Shown here: positions 25,339 to 33,574 of the stretch, piece by piece | Layout: every line of letters begins with the position of its first letter | Numbering within the stretch: the first letter of the stretch is position 1 | Assembly (NCBI GenBank): GCA_035714365.1 | Contig: DASTMB010000037.1 | Coordinates: forward strand, 1 to 64,000 | Source: Mycobacteriales bacterium | GTDB taxonomy: Bacteria; Actinomycetota; Actinomycetes; BP-191 | Length of the DNA: 64,000 nt | Direction: 5' to 3' | Notes under the pieces: model-generated | The model's input: the letters and a program-made list of their open reading frames with translations, nothing else | Databases searched by the model: none | Told to the model about the DNA's origin: nothing | Translations under genes and position numbers: made by a program

Positions 25339-27092
25339 GCGGCGTCCCACTCGTCGTCGTCCGCGTCGTGGCGGACGCCCTGGGGATCACTCCGCACCAG
25401 GTCGTCTTCCGCGTCGCTGGCGAGCGAGCGGAACGCGACCCGTTCCCCGCCGCCGCAGAGCAGCGCCTCCCCTTGCTGCGCGTTGAGCAGGAACGCGCAC
25501 TCGCCCTGGGAGAGCCGGAACGCGGTCGCGAGCGCGTCGATCGCCTGCGGCGCCTGCCGCAGCAGCACCTGCGTCGCGGCGTTGCTCACCACCGCGAGAC
25601 CGAGATCGGTGCCGAGCAGGTCGGCGGCGTCCTGCGTGACCACCGTCAACCCGCACCAGTGCTTCCGCGCCGACTTCGCCAGTTTGTAGAGAAACTTCGC
25701 GCCAGCCGGGTCACGCATCAGCAGCCACGCCTCGTCGACGACGACGATCCGCGGCCGGCGGTTCTCCGGGTCGGCGACGGTGCGCCAGATCGCGTCGAGG
25801 GCGAGCAGCGTGCCGGCACTCTTGAGCTCGTCGGGCAGGCTGCGCAGCGAGAACACCCGGAAGTGCCCGCCCGGCGCCGTCGTCGTCGGGCCGTCGAACA
25901 GCAGCCGGTACGCGCCGGTCACGAACGGCGCCAGCCGCTGCGCGAGCGCTCGCGAAGCCTCGGAGCCATCCGCAGTGAGCGCGACGGCCAGGTCGGCGAG
26001 CAGCGGTGGGGGTCGGCGGTGCGTCCGCGGGTCGGCGGTGATGCCCTTCGCGGCGTACGCGGCGAGGATCGCCGTGTCCAGGGCCGCGCGTTCCGCCGAG
26101 GTCAGTGGCTCGTCGAGGAGGACGCCGATGAGGGTGTGTACGAACAGCGCGCGGCGGACGACCGCTTCTGGGTCGCCGTCGCCTGGCAGGTCCAGCGGGT
26201 TGAGTCGCACGCCGGCGGCACCGAGGCGCAGCGTGGTGCCGCCGACCGCGTCCGCGAGCGGCCCGTACTCGTCCTCCGGGTCGACGACGTGGACCTCGAC
26301 GCCGCGGTAGGCCCAGCGCAGCGCGTCGAGCTTCGCCAGGTAGCTCTTGCCGGCGCCGCTTCTGGCGAGGATGACGAGGTTGTGGTTGGGCTGCGCGAAC
26401 CGGTCCCAGCAGACCAGGCCGTGGCTGTGCGCGTTAGTGCCGTAGAGGATGCCGGCGACGTCGGGCAGGTCCGCGCTCACGAGCGGGAACGCGGCGGCGA
26501 GGGCCTCGGTGTCCATCGTGCGGCGCATCCGCAGCAGGTCCAGGCTGAGCGGCAGCGTCGTCAGCCACCCGGCGAGCTGCCGGAACGACGCGGGCGCGGT
26601 GTCCAGCAGCAGCGCGCTGAACAGCGACCGGACTCTGCTTGTCTCCTCGGCGAGCGTGTCCCGGTCGGCGGCGCGGACAGTCGCGTAGAGGCCGACGCTG
26701 AACAACTTGCCTTCGCCGCGGGCGAGCCGCTCAGCGAGGTCCCGCGCGTCCTCCGCGGCGGCGTCGAGCGACGGGTCGGCGAGACGGCCGCGGTCCGCGC
26801 TCAACCGGCGGGACGATTCGAGGCGGCCGAGCTGGCGGCGCAGCCTGTGCGCGGCGAACTGGGTCGGCAGCGGTTCGATGTGCATGGCGACGTCGACCGG
26901 TCCGGTGTAGGTGACGATCGGTTCGAGCCAGCCGCCGCGCACGTCCCGCGGATAGCCGGTCACGGCGAGGGTGGTGCGGTACGAGTCGTTGACCTTCAGG
27001 TCGGCGGCGCTGACTTCGACCGCGTCGAGACCGGGGAGGCCCGCCGGGGCCGCGGGCGGGCGGCGGCGGAGAACGAGCGTCGAGAGGTTCAT
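25335..27092 (-). CDS. VirB4-like ATPase of the type IV secretion system
   Basis: A 585-residue cytoplasmic ATPase. The N-terminal half carries the VirB4 beta domain (PIVTYTGPVDVAMHIEPLP near 58-76). The motor has ARSGAGKSY (Lys249), VVDPEDEYGPLA, Walker B RIVVVDEAWLLM and VTQDAADLLGTDLG, all hallmark VirB4 segments. It powers assembly of the conjugation channel. It is coupled by ATGA to the PrgI-like gene upstream. Confidence 0.9.
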   Translation of the reverse strand: MNLSTLVLRRRPPAAPAGLPGLDAVEVSAADLKVNDSYRTTLAVTGYPRDVRGGWLEPIVTYTGPVDVAMHIEPLPTQFAAHRLRRQLGRLESSRRLSADRGRLADPSLDAAAEDARDLAERLARGEGKLFSVGLYATVRAADRDTLAEETSRVRSLFSALLLDTAPASFRQLAGWLTTLPLSLDLLRMRRTMDTEALAAAFPLVSADLPDVAGILYGTNAHSHGLVCWDRFAQPNHNLVILARSGAGKSYLAKLDALRWAYRGVEVHVVDPEDEYGPLADAVGGTTLRLGAAGVRLNPLDLPGDGDPEAVVRRALFVHTLIGVLLDEPLTSAERAALDTAILAAYAAKGITADPRTHRRPPPLLADLAVALTADGSEASRALAQRLAPFVTGAYRLLFDGPTTTAPGGHFRVFSLRSLPDELKSAGTLLALDAIWRTVADPENRRPRIVVVDEAWLLMRDPAGAKFLYKLAKSARKHWCGLTVVTQDAADLLGTDLGLAVVSNAATQVLLRQAPQAIDALATAFRLSQGECAFLLNAQQGEALLCGGGERVAFRSLASDAEDDLVRSDPQGVRHDADDDEWDAA

Positions 27093-27976
27093 GGGGCACC
27101 GTCCGGGATGCGGGTCGTGGCTCGGTCCGGGTCCGCTGCGGCGCGGAGTTCAGCCGTGGCGGCGGGCTCGTCGAGCGGGGTGAGGGAGATGCCGATCGCG
27201 GCGAGCGCAGCGGCCGCGTCGGAGGCGCGGCGCGCGAGTGCGGCCGCCGTGGTGTCGGTGCGCGGCGCGGGGTCGCGGAAGACGAGCAGGATGCGGCGTC
27301 GTACGACGTCGCGGCGGCCCGCCAACTCGGCGAGGAACCGGGCGTGGTCGAGCGCGGCCGCTTCGAGCATCGGGTCGGCGAGGCTTGCCGCGCCGGTTTC
27401 GATCTCGCGGATCGCACCGTCGAGATTCGTGCGTTCGTCGTGGACGCTGATCTCGACCGGCGTCGACAGGCTGTTGACGAACCGGCCGAAACCGGCGATC
27501 AGCGCGACCTGCTCGTCCTCGGTACGGAGCCGGAAGTTCACTGGCGACACGACGCAGCGCAGCGATGCCCCGTCCGGACCGAGGTCCTGTACGCCGTCGG
27601 CCGCCATGTCCCCGACCGGCAGGCTCAACGCTGCCGGAGGGCGGGACCTGTCGGCACCCCGCGCCCACGCGGGAAGCGCCGGTACGCCATCGGGAGCGGG
27701 GACGAGGCGCCGGGGTGCGCCGACGTAGCGGAGTACGGCGAGCGCGAACCGGTCCGCGCCGAGACCGTGCCAGCGGCCGACCGCGAGAGTGACCGACGCC
27801 GCGGCGACCGGCAGGGCGAGGAACCCGAACACCGTGGGCGGCACCAGGTGCCGGGTCGCGGTGAACAGCAGCCACAGCGCGACGGCCGGCACTGCGACCA
27901 GACCGAGCTGCCGGGCGGTCAGCCCGGCGACGAGCGTGTCGTCGCGGTCGACGTCGGCGGGGATGCGAGCCCACAT
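27089..27976 (-). CDS. PrgI-like membrane protein of the transfer channel
   Basis: A 295-residue protein starting at the ATG that shares a base with the upstream stop (TGATG). Residues 1-85 follow the PrgI pattern (MWARIPADVDRDDTLVAGLT, then two membrane helices near 22-38 and 44-60). The soluble C-terminal part (about 100-295) has FRLRTEDEQVALIAGFGRFV and ISVHDERTNL, usual in actinobacterial transfer proteins. It corresponds in place to VirB3. Confidence 0.8.
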   Translation of the reverse strand: MWARIPADVDRDDTLVAGLTARQLGLVAVPAVALWLLFTATRHLVPPTVFGFLALPVAAASVTLAVGRWHGLGADRFALAVLRYVGAPRRLVPAPDGVPALPAWARGADRSRPPAALSLPVGDMAADGVQDLGPDGASLRCVVSPVNFRLRTEDEQVALIAGFGRFVNSLSTPVEISVHDERTNLDGAIREIETGAASLADPMLEAAALDHARFLAELAGRRDVVRRRILLVFRDPAPRTDTTAAALARRASDAAAALAAIGISLTPLDEPAATAELRAAADPDRATTRIPDGAP

Positions 27977-29319
27977 CAGGACGGCACCTGCCACCGCTGG
28001 CGCGGGTTGCGCCACCGGTCCAGCGACGACACCCCACCGTCAGTGGACGGTCGAGCAGCCGGCGCACCGCGCGGCATCGGGGGCGCAGTGGGGAACGTTG
28101 GGCGGGTCGACGGCGACCACACATTCGGCGGAGCGAACTCACCGCTGGTGGCAGCGGCGCTCGGTGCGGCCGAACGTGCGGCGCGCGCGCCGCGGCCAGC
28201 GACGCCGGCGGCGGCGAGCCCGGCGGGGCCGGCGACCGCGCCGATCGCGCGGCTGATGACGAGGTACTTCACGACCCGGCCGATGCCGCCCGTGCCAGCC
28301 CGCATCAACAGACCGCGCCCGACCCAGCTCGGGATCTTCACCAGCACCCACAGCAGGGCGATGACCACAAGCAGGTCCATCAACGGACCGCCCGGAACGC
28401 CGAGCGACGGGCTGCCGACCCCGTCGTAGAACATCCGCGTCGCGGTCGCGAGCACGAGCGCCTGCGCGACCTGGATAGCAAGCGCCGCGCACAACGCCCG
28501 GCACCACACCCGCGCCAGGCCCTCAGTCGCCGGCAGCGCCAGCCCGGCCAGGCACAGCGGCGCACCGACGGTGAGCACCACGACCAGGCCGAGGCGCAGG
28601 ACGCCGACGACCGTCACGTAAAGGGCGAGGACGACCACGACCAGGCCGAGCAGGATCGCGAGGGTGCTCGACTGCGACGTAAGCAGGTTCACCCGGAATA
28701 AGCCGGTGCTGACCTCACGCTGGTCGAGGCGCTGACCGTAGAACGCGCCCGATAGGGCGTTCGCGAAGCCGATCGCGACGTCGACGAGTTGCAGGCTCAG
28801 GTTCGCGCCGACGAACCCGGCAATGACACGGGGCAGCGCGTCCTTCACCGCGTACCGCGACTGCACCGTCTCGTAACCCATGAGGGTCAGTCCGGCGATC
28901 GTGACCAGCAGCACGAACAGCGCGACGGCGATGCCACGTGAGATCGACCACACCTCGCGCACCGGCGGGTGCGCGGACACGTCCGGCGTCCCCCACACCG
29001 TGTCGTGCATCAGTCGCATCGACGGCTTGAGCGCCCCGTCGACGAGCGTGCGGAAGAAGCTGGTGACGCCCTCCGAGACCTTGCACTTCACGTCCACGAG
29101 ACCGCAGCCGCCACCGTCGTCCTCGTCGCCAACCAGCGACGGGGACAGGGACGGCGTCACAGTTGGCACGACGGAGGGAGACGGTGACGGCGTACTCGAC
29201 GGGACCGGGGTCGGCCGCGGCTCGGCGTACGCCGGCCCGGCCGCAGCTGAGACGAGCAGCCACACGCCCGCGGCGAGCGACACAACGCAGCCGCAGACCA
29301 GCAGCCGATGAACGTTCAC
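27976..29319 (-). CDS. TrbL/VirB6-like channel protein
   Basis: A 447-residue protein. A signal peptide (1-32) is followed by a Pro/Ser-rich extracellular linker, then CGLVDVKCK. At least six membrane helices lie between 125 and 375 (VALFVLLVTIAGLTLMGY; LAILLGLVVVVLALYVTVVG; LLVVIALLWVLVKI). The C-terminus is cytoplasmic and Pro-rich. Such polytopic proteins make the inner-membrane pore of type IV systems. It is coupled to the pilin-like gene by ATGA. Confidence 0.85.
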   Translation of the reverse strand: MNVHRLLVCGCVVSLAAGVWLLVSAAAGPAYAEPRPTPVPSSTPSPSPSVVPTVTPSLSPSLVGDEDDGGGCGLVDVKCKVSEGVTSFFRTLVDGALKPSMRLMHDTVWGTPDVSAHPPVREVWSISRGIAVALFVLLVTIAGLTLMGYETVQSRYAVKDALPRVIAGFVGANLSLQLVDVAIGFANALSGAFYGQRLDQREVSTGLFRVNLLTSQSSTLAILLGLVVVVLALYVTVVGVLRLGLVVVLTVGAPLCLAGLALPATEGLARVWCRALCAALAIQVAQALVLATATRMFYDGVGSPSLGVPGGPLMDLLVVIALLWVLVKIPSWVGRGLLMRAGTGGIGRVVKYLVISRAIGAVAGPAGLAAAGVAGRGARAARSAAPSAAATSGEFAPPNVWSPSTRPTFPTAPPMPRGAPAARPSTDGGVSSLDRWRNPRQRWQVPS

Positions 29320-29663
29320 CGGCCCACCACGGACTTCAGCGCCGTCACGAGGATCGGGGCGAGCGCCGCGACGGCGTAGCCCAGGCCGGCGTACTTGAAC
29401 GACGCCTTGCCCTTCTCCACCGACGTCGGGTCGCCGTTCGCCGTCAGGTAGCGAACACCGCCGACGGTCAGGTACAGCGTCGCCAAAGCCGCCAGGAACC
29501 CGCGCAGCCAGCCGGCCATGTTGTCGATCACCGCCGTCAGCTCCGGCGGCGGCGCGATCGGCGTCGGTGCCGGCGTCGGCGCGGCGTGGGCTGGCGCGGC
29601 GAGCAGGGTGAGCAGGGCAGCCGCGGCGACGACGCCAGCGGCGAGAGAGCAGAACCGTCGCAT
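29316..29663 (-). CDS. TrbC/VirB2-like pilin
   Basis: A 115-residue protein starting at an ATG with CTGGAGG upstream. A signal peptide (about 1-28, ending HAAPTP) is followed by a Pro-rich segment and two hydrophobic helices (near 50-70 and 90-110) separated by KGKASFKYA, the VirB2 layout. It is the first gene of the transfer operon, 180 bases from two operator-like sites. Confidence 0.75.
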   Translation of the reverse strand: MRRFCSLAAGVVAAAALLTLLAAPAHAAPTPAPTPIAPPPELTAVIDNMAGWLRGFLAALATLYLTVGGVRYLTANGDPTSVEKGKASFKYAGLGYAVAALAPILVTALKSVVGR

Positions 29664-29845
29664 GACGCGACCGCCTCCAGACTTACGAGTCCGATGTGGT
29701 CGGTCGCTCCGGAAGGGCCGTACGAGACGGCGTCACCACTGCCTAGCGGGTTCGGGCCCGAACGTCGGCGGGGCGGCGGGACTCGCTCTCCCGGAGCGAC
29801 CGCGCCCCCACAACCGCGTCGTTTTGGCCTGGAATCTCCCGTCGT

Positions 29846-29916
29846 GATCTTCGTAAGTTCCCGTAGGTTCACGTGCCTACGTGGTGGCTCGCCGCCTACG
29901 AGAACCTACGAAGATC
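29846..29916. promoter_or_regulatory. Inverted pair of 22-bp operator-like sites upstream of the transfer operon
   Basis: The site at 29846-29867 (GATCTTCGTAAGTTCCCGTA plus GG) and the one at 29895-29916 (reverse orientation, CCTACGAGAACCTACGAAGA plus TC) match at 20 of 22 positions when one is inverted. Each holds two CCTACGA units ten bases apart, one helical turn, suggesting a protein that binds as a tandem dimer. The pair lies upstream of the pilin gene and over the stop codon of the sigma-like gene. Confidence 0.75.
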
Positions 29917-30666
29917 ATTGCCGCGTCCCGCGGACTCGGCGTGCCAGGGGTCACGGCGTGAGGACCGCTGGCCGGCATCGATCCAGGCGACGAGCCGCTT
30001 CTCGGCCCGGAGGCGTCGCTTGGTCAGCGCCGTCACGGACTCACCGCAGTGCGCGGCGTACGCGGCAAGCGATAGACCGCTGAGCCGCGTCTCGCGGATC
30101 AGGTAGCGGTCACGGTCAGAGATTTCGCCAGCGCGATACGCGGCGTCGAGAACAGCTTCCGGAGTGCCGGTCACCCTGGCCGTGGCGCTGATGTCCTCGC
30201 GGTGTACCTCGTACCGGTGCGTCTCCAACGCACGTGCGACGGATCGACGCGCTCGCACCACGGCGCGGCCGATGAACGCGCCGGCGACTCGGTCCGTCCG
30301 CGTGACGTGTACAAGGTCAGCGACCAAGCCAGCGAGCACCTCCGCCTGCGCATCCTCGGAGAGTTCACCGTGAACGAAGCGAGCCAGAGCGCGGCGCAGT
30401 CCGGGTAGCAACAGTCCGATGAGCCCAACGGCCCATCGATCGTCGCGCTGACGAGCCCGGGCAACGACCCCCGCGACGACGGCGTCGCGGGTCTCGTAAC
30501 GCACATGCGGCTGGAGCAGCAGACCTCGAAGCTCAGTGAGCGGGATGAGACGCGATGGAAGGTCATCGAAGGCGCTGCCATCGATCACGAGGGGATCGCG
30601 CCCCTCACCGCACTGCTGGAACGCTCGCTCGACGAGGTCGAACGGCAGTGGCTCCCTTGTGAACAT
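29896..30666 (-). CDS. Sigma-factor-like regulator, 256 aa
   Basis: Starts at MFTREPLPFDLV with AAGGAGG upstream. The protein is helical and basic in parts. The C-terminal third (EISDRDRYLIRETRLSGLSLAAYAAHCGESVTALTKRRLRAEKRL; about 185-230) has the helix-turn-helix style of sigma-70 region 4, with the AAYAAHCGES turn. It may act as a sigma-like activator of the transfer genes, transcribed from the same region that carries its operator sites. The assignment rests on the HTH and position only. Confidence 0.55.
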   Translation of the reverse strand: MFTREPLPFDLVERAFQQCGEGRDPLVIDGSAFDDLPSRLIPLTELRGLLLQPHVRYETRDAVVAGVVARARQRDDRWAVGLIGLLLPGLRRALARFVHGELSEDAQAEVLAGLVADLVHVTRTDRVAGAFIGRAVVRARRSVARALETHRYEVHREDISATARVTGTPEAVLDAAYRAGEISDRDRYLIRETRLSGLSLAAYAAHCGESVTALTKRRLRAEKRLVAWIDAGQRSSRRDPWHAESAGRGNDLRRFS

Positions 30667-30717
30667 CGCCGAGTCCTCCTTCACATCGACGGCTCTGTCG
30701 ACATGAAGCACAGCCCG

Positions 30718-30810
30718 GACGTTCGTAGGTTCTCGTAGGGCGGCGGCGCTACGACCGGCTACGAAGATCACGCGCGCCAGCCAGCAAACCTACGAGAACC
30801 TACGAAGATC
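30718..30810. promoter_or_regulatory. Three 22-bp operator-like sites in the divergent region
   Basis: Copies lie at 30718-30739 (forward, 20/22), 30748-30769 (reverse, 17/22) and 30789-30810 (reverse, identical to the copy at 29895-29916). They fill the gap between the sigma-like gene (minus) and whiB-xis (plus), so one regulator probably controls both directions. No standard -35/-10 boxes were certain among them. Confidence 0.75.
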
Positions 30811-30892
30811 GCGACGGGAGATCCGTCGCCACAGGGGCGCGATTTCGGGGTGCCTGCGCACGGTCAGTGCGCCAATCCTCCCCGGAGTCTTC

Positions 30893-31114
30893 TTGCTGAA
30901 CTGGATGGATGCTGCGCTCTGCGCCCAGACCGACCCCGAACTGTTCTTCCCGGTGCGGGATGTGGACTCGACGCGAGCCGCGAAAGCTGTGTGCTCTCGG
31001 TGCTCGGTGCAGGGTGAGTGCCTCGATTTCGCTCTCGCGGATCCGGCCCTCAAAGGCATCTGGGGCGGCACGACCGCTGACGAGCGTCGCAAGATGCGGA
31101 GCAGCGACCCATGA
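30893..31114 (+). CDS. WhiB-family Fe-S transcription factor (second copy)
   Basis: A 73-residue WhiB protein with ALCAQTDPELFFP at its N-terminus and four cysteines (Cys10, then AVCSRCSVQGEC at 33-43). KGIWGGTTADERRKMR is the GVWGG turn and DNA-contact region. It is shorter than chromosomal WhiB proteins. The TTG at 30893 has CGGAG well placed; the ATG at 30905 is the alternative. It overlaps the xis-like gene (ATGA), so the two are made together. Confidence 0.85.
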   Translation: MLNWMDAALCAQTDPELFFPVRDVDSTRAAKAVCSRCSVQGECLDFALADPALKGIWGGTTADERRKMRSSDP

Positions 31115-31317
31115 ACGAGCGCAGCCACCGCTTGGACTTGCTGACTACTGCGGAGGTGGCGGCCGAGTTCCGCGTTCCGGAGTCAACCGTGCGCTACTGG
31201 AGGCAGACCGGCTACGGACCTAAAGGCGTCCGCGTGGGCCGGCGTGTGCTCTACGAGCGAGGTGAGATTGACCGCTGGTGGAAGAGGCGCACGGCCGGCT
31301 CGCCGAATCTCAGGTAG
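31111..31317 (+). CDS. Excisionase-like MerR/HTH protein
   Basis: A 68-residue protein with one winged helix: LLTTAEVAAEFRVPESTVRYWRQTGYGPKGVRVGRRVLY, and RGEIDRWWKRR at the end. This is the Xis/MerR HTH_17 fold that binds at att sites and directs integrase to excision. It ends the plus-strand pair after whiB. An integrase usually follows in such elements but none is found here, so it may instead be a regulator. Confidence 0.75.
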   Translation: MNERSHRLDLLTTAEVAAEFRVPESTVRYWRQTGYGPKGVRVGRRVLYERGEIDRWWKRRTAGSPNLR

Positions 31318-31439
31318 CTGGCCATCCGTCACGACGCACTCGGTTCGGGCCCGTCACGGGGTTGCCCGACTGTGCGGGATTGCGCAGGGCGGTCGCAGGC
31401 ATCGACGCAGCCCGGGTGCTGCGCTCGGCGGCGCAGCAT

Positions 31440-32602
31440 TCACGACACGGTGGTCGCGCCAACGACGGCCCCTAGTTGGTAGCGCCCGAAGAACACCTCG
31501 TTGAAACAGTCGTGACTGCGCAAGACGCCGCGGACCTTGGTTTCGCCGCACGCGACACGCAGCGGTGGCAAGGCCGTGGCGAGCTCGCGGGCCGACTGGT
31601 GACCTCGCGGTGGTCGTGCGAGGAGGTGCGCACAGGCTCGGGTGAGGACGAGGCTCGGGTTCACCTGTTCCGCGAGGGCGTCCCAGGCAGGTACCAACGG
31701 CGCCGCGGCGAGAGACCGGCGATGTGCCTGAGTCTGCTCGACGGCGACGTCACTGAGGACGCGCAGCGTCGCGGAGAGATCGTTGCGTAGCTTGCGCGTG
31801 TGCTCGGGCGTCCACCTGGCGAGCAGGTATCCCAACGCGAGCGCGAGCGGTATGCCTAGCCACGGCGCGTCTGTGACGAGCCGCCTGGCAGCACGCGCTA
31901 ACCCGTGACCGGCCAAGCCGCCGACGAGCGTTGTCGTATAGAGCAGTTCGCCCAGCTGCCCGGCGTCGCCGCACGCGACGAGAACTTGGAGCCATCGGAC
32001 GTGCTCGACGAAGTCGTGGTCGTGGCCGTACACCGCGTGCACGGCGCGACGGTCCTTGCTGAGGTAGAACGCCTCGAGCAGCAGGGCGAGAGTCGCCGAG
32101 GGGACATCGTCGGGGTCGACGCCGCGGAGCCGCTCGATACGTGCGGCCTCGTCAGGGTGAAGCAGGCCTTCTGGAACGGAGACAACGCGCAGCAGAGGCA
32201 CGTAGTTGGCGCGCCAGCAGTCGACGAACGCCGCCGTCGTAACCGGGCCGTCGGCAGTCCATTCCGCCGCATGCTCCTCGATCTCATCTATGACGTGGTT
32301 GGCGCAGTAGAGGCGGACTGCGCCGGTGTTCGCCGCGTTGACCAGGACGGTCCGTCGCTGGTTGCGGCAGGCGTAGAGATGTCTCCGCGAAGCTCGTTGG
32401 CATCAGGCACCACCGGGACAGCCGGCCATAGCTGTTCTGGGAACGCGCCGTTCTCGTCAGCGCCACGGATCGGATCGTTACTGCTGCGGTCGTGCGCGAG
32501 TCGGAGCATCGCCTTGATCGGGAACGCTCGTCCGTCACCGGCTCCAACCAGCATCCGGTCCGAGGACGGATGGTCAGGCACCGTCACTGTCGATCGAGCC
32601 AC
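31440..32602 (-). pseudogene. PIN-domain nuclease-like protein broken by a 2-base frameshift
   Basis: From the GTG at 32602 the frame gives VVPDANELRGDI, the first acidic strand of a PIN domain. At about 32375-32379 it shifts: RTVLVNAANTGAVRLYC, HVIDEIEEHAAEW, DPDDVPSATLALLL and LSKDR follow in the next frame. Removing a TC from the repeated TCTC would join them into one protein of about 386 residues with all four PIN acids (Asp, Glu, Asp, Asp). A C-terminal part (WLGIPLALALGYLLAR) may be a membrane helix. PIN domains cut RNA in toxins and defence. The gene is last in the island operon. Confidence 0.7.
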
Positions 32603-33546
32603 TGCTCGACCTCACGTAGTGCGTTGTACCAGGCGACTTGCGGGCCGAGATGGGAGAGGCCGACACCCGCGGGCGGCATGGCATAGGGAAAGCGGCCTTC
32701 GGCGAAGATCATCGCGTACTGCTCCTCCACGGACGGCACAGGCCCGTCCCCGATGGGGTAGGCGAGCTCGACCTCATACATGCCCGTGAAGCTCGCGCTC
32801 GGCGCGTCGTCGCGTGTGCTAGGCCAACGCTTCACCCGGGCAACGTGGCGGTAATGGCGTCGGAGTTCGTCACCAAGTCGAGGCAGGCCGTCGTCCTCGA
32901 CGATGACCCAGCGCGGTTCGTCACGGCCAAGATCGAGCTGGGCGATCTCCCGCAGTCGTGTGCCCATCGCGCGGTGTCGGGCCCAGAGCCGGTTCGCGAT
33001 CGTCACGAGCGGCGGGTACGGGTGTTCCAGGTCGAAGACCAACTCGACGTCGAGCTCAGGGTGGTCGCCGATCAGGAACGATCCGGCCGCCTCGAATTCC
33101 TGCGGGTCCATCGCGGCGATGTCGGCATCGCGGTCGGCGATCATGCCGGGCATCGCCGACTCGTAGGCGCGCCAGCGCCTCGCCAGCCATGCCACAAGGG
33201 TCAGCTCTTCGATCTCGTGTAGGTGTCGCGCGTCGAAGCGCAGGAGGCCGAGGAACGCGGTCGCACATAGGAGGTTCTTGTCGAACATGTGCGGGTCAGG
33301 CTCGCCCTCGTCGAACTCGACGGCGAACAGCGGCCGGTGCGTCGCCGCGTCGTGGACTACGAAGTCGAAGGTCTCGACCGGCACGATCGGGGCGGCGCGG
33401 TCGAGGCGACCGCGGTCGGAGGGTTCGAGGCCGAAGACGGCGGACAACGCTACGTGAGTGTTGATGATGCAGCCGTGAGCGAGCTCGGTGTCAATGAGAG
33501 TGTGGACCCGTCGTTGATCGTCGGACGCGAACTCGCGGAGGTACAT
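32584..33546 (-). CDS. DUF2726-like predicted nuclease
   Basis: A 320-residue protein from an ATG with AGGGAG upstream. Residues 57-105 read VETFDFVVHD, PLFAVEFDEGEPDPHMFDKN and LLRFDARH. This is the DUF2726 pattern (FDFV...AxExD...KxxLC...LLR), a restriction-enzyme-like fold with Asp61, Glu77 and Asp79 as candidate metal ligands; the usual His after the acids is shifted. The C-terminal 200 residues have no match I recognise. It lies 28 bases after the 283-aa gene and overlaps the PIN gene, so it belongs to one operon. A nuclease role is inferred. Confidence 0.65.
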   Translation of the reverse strand: MYLREFASDDQRRVHTLIDTELAHGCIINTHVALSAVFGLEPSDRGRLDRAAPIVPVETFDFVVHDAATHRPLFAVEFDEGEPDPHMFDKNLLCATAFLGLLRFDARHLHEIEELTLVAWLARRWRAYESAMPGMIADRDADIAAMDPQEFEAAGSFLIGDHPELDVELVFDLEHPYPPLVTIANRLWARHRAMGTRLREIAQLDLGRDEPRWVIVEDDGLPRLGDELRRHYRHVARVKRWPSTRDDAPSASFTGMYEVELAYPIGDGPVPSVEEQYAMIFAEGRFPYAMPPAGVGLSHLGPQVAWYNALREVEQWLDRQ

Positions 33547-33574
33547 GGGTCTCCCTGTCGGTCGTGCGACTCAG

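Noticed and set aside
25368-27728. A 786-codon open frame on the plus strand opposite virB4
   Set aside because: Antisense to a clear VirB4 ATPase; the translation is Arg/Gly/Ala-biased without any motif.
30790-31128. A minus-strand frame ending DLRRFS opposite whiB
   Set aside because: Its ending only reflects the operator repeat, which also supplies the last codons of the sigma-like gene. WhiB on the other strand is convincing.
31111-31317. Gene for an integrase after the xis-like gene
   Set aside because: No frame from 31318 to 31440 could hold a recombinase; the next genes encode PIN and nuclease-like proteins on the other strand.
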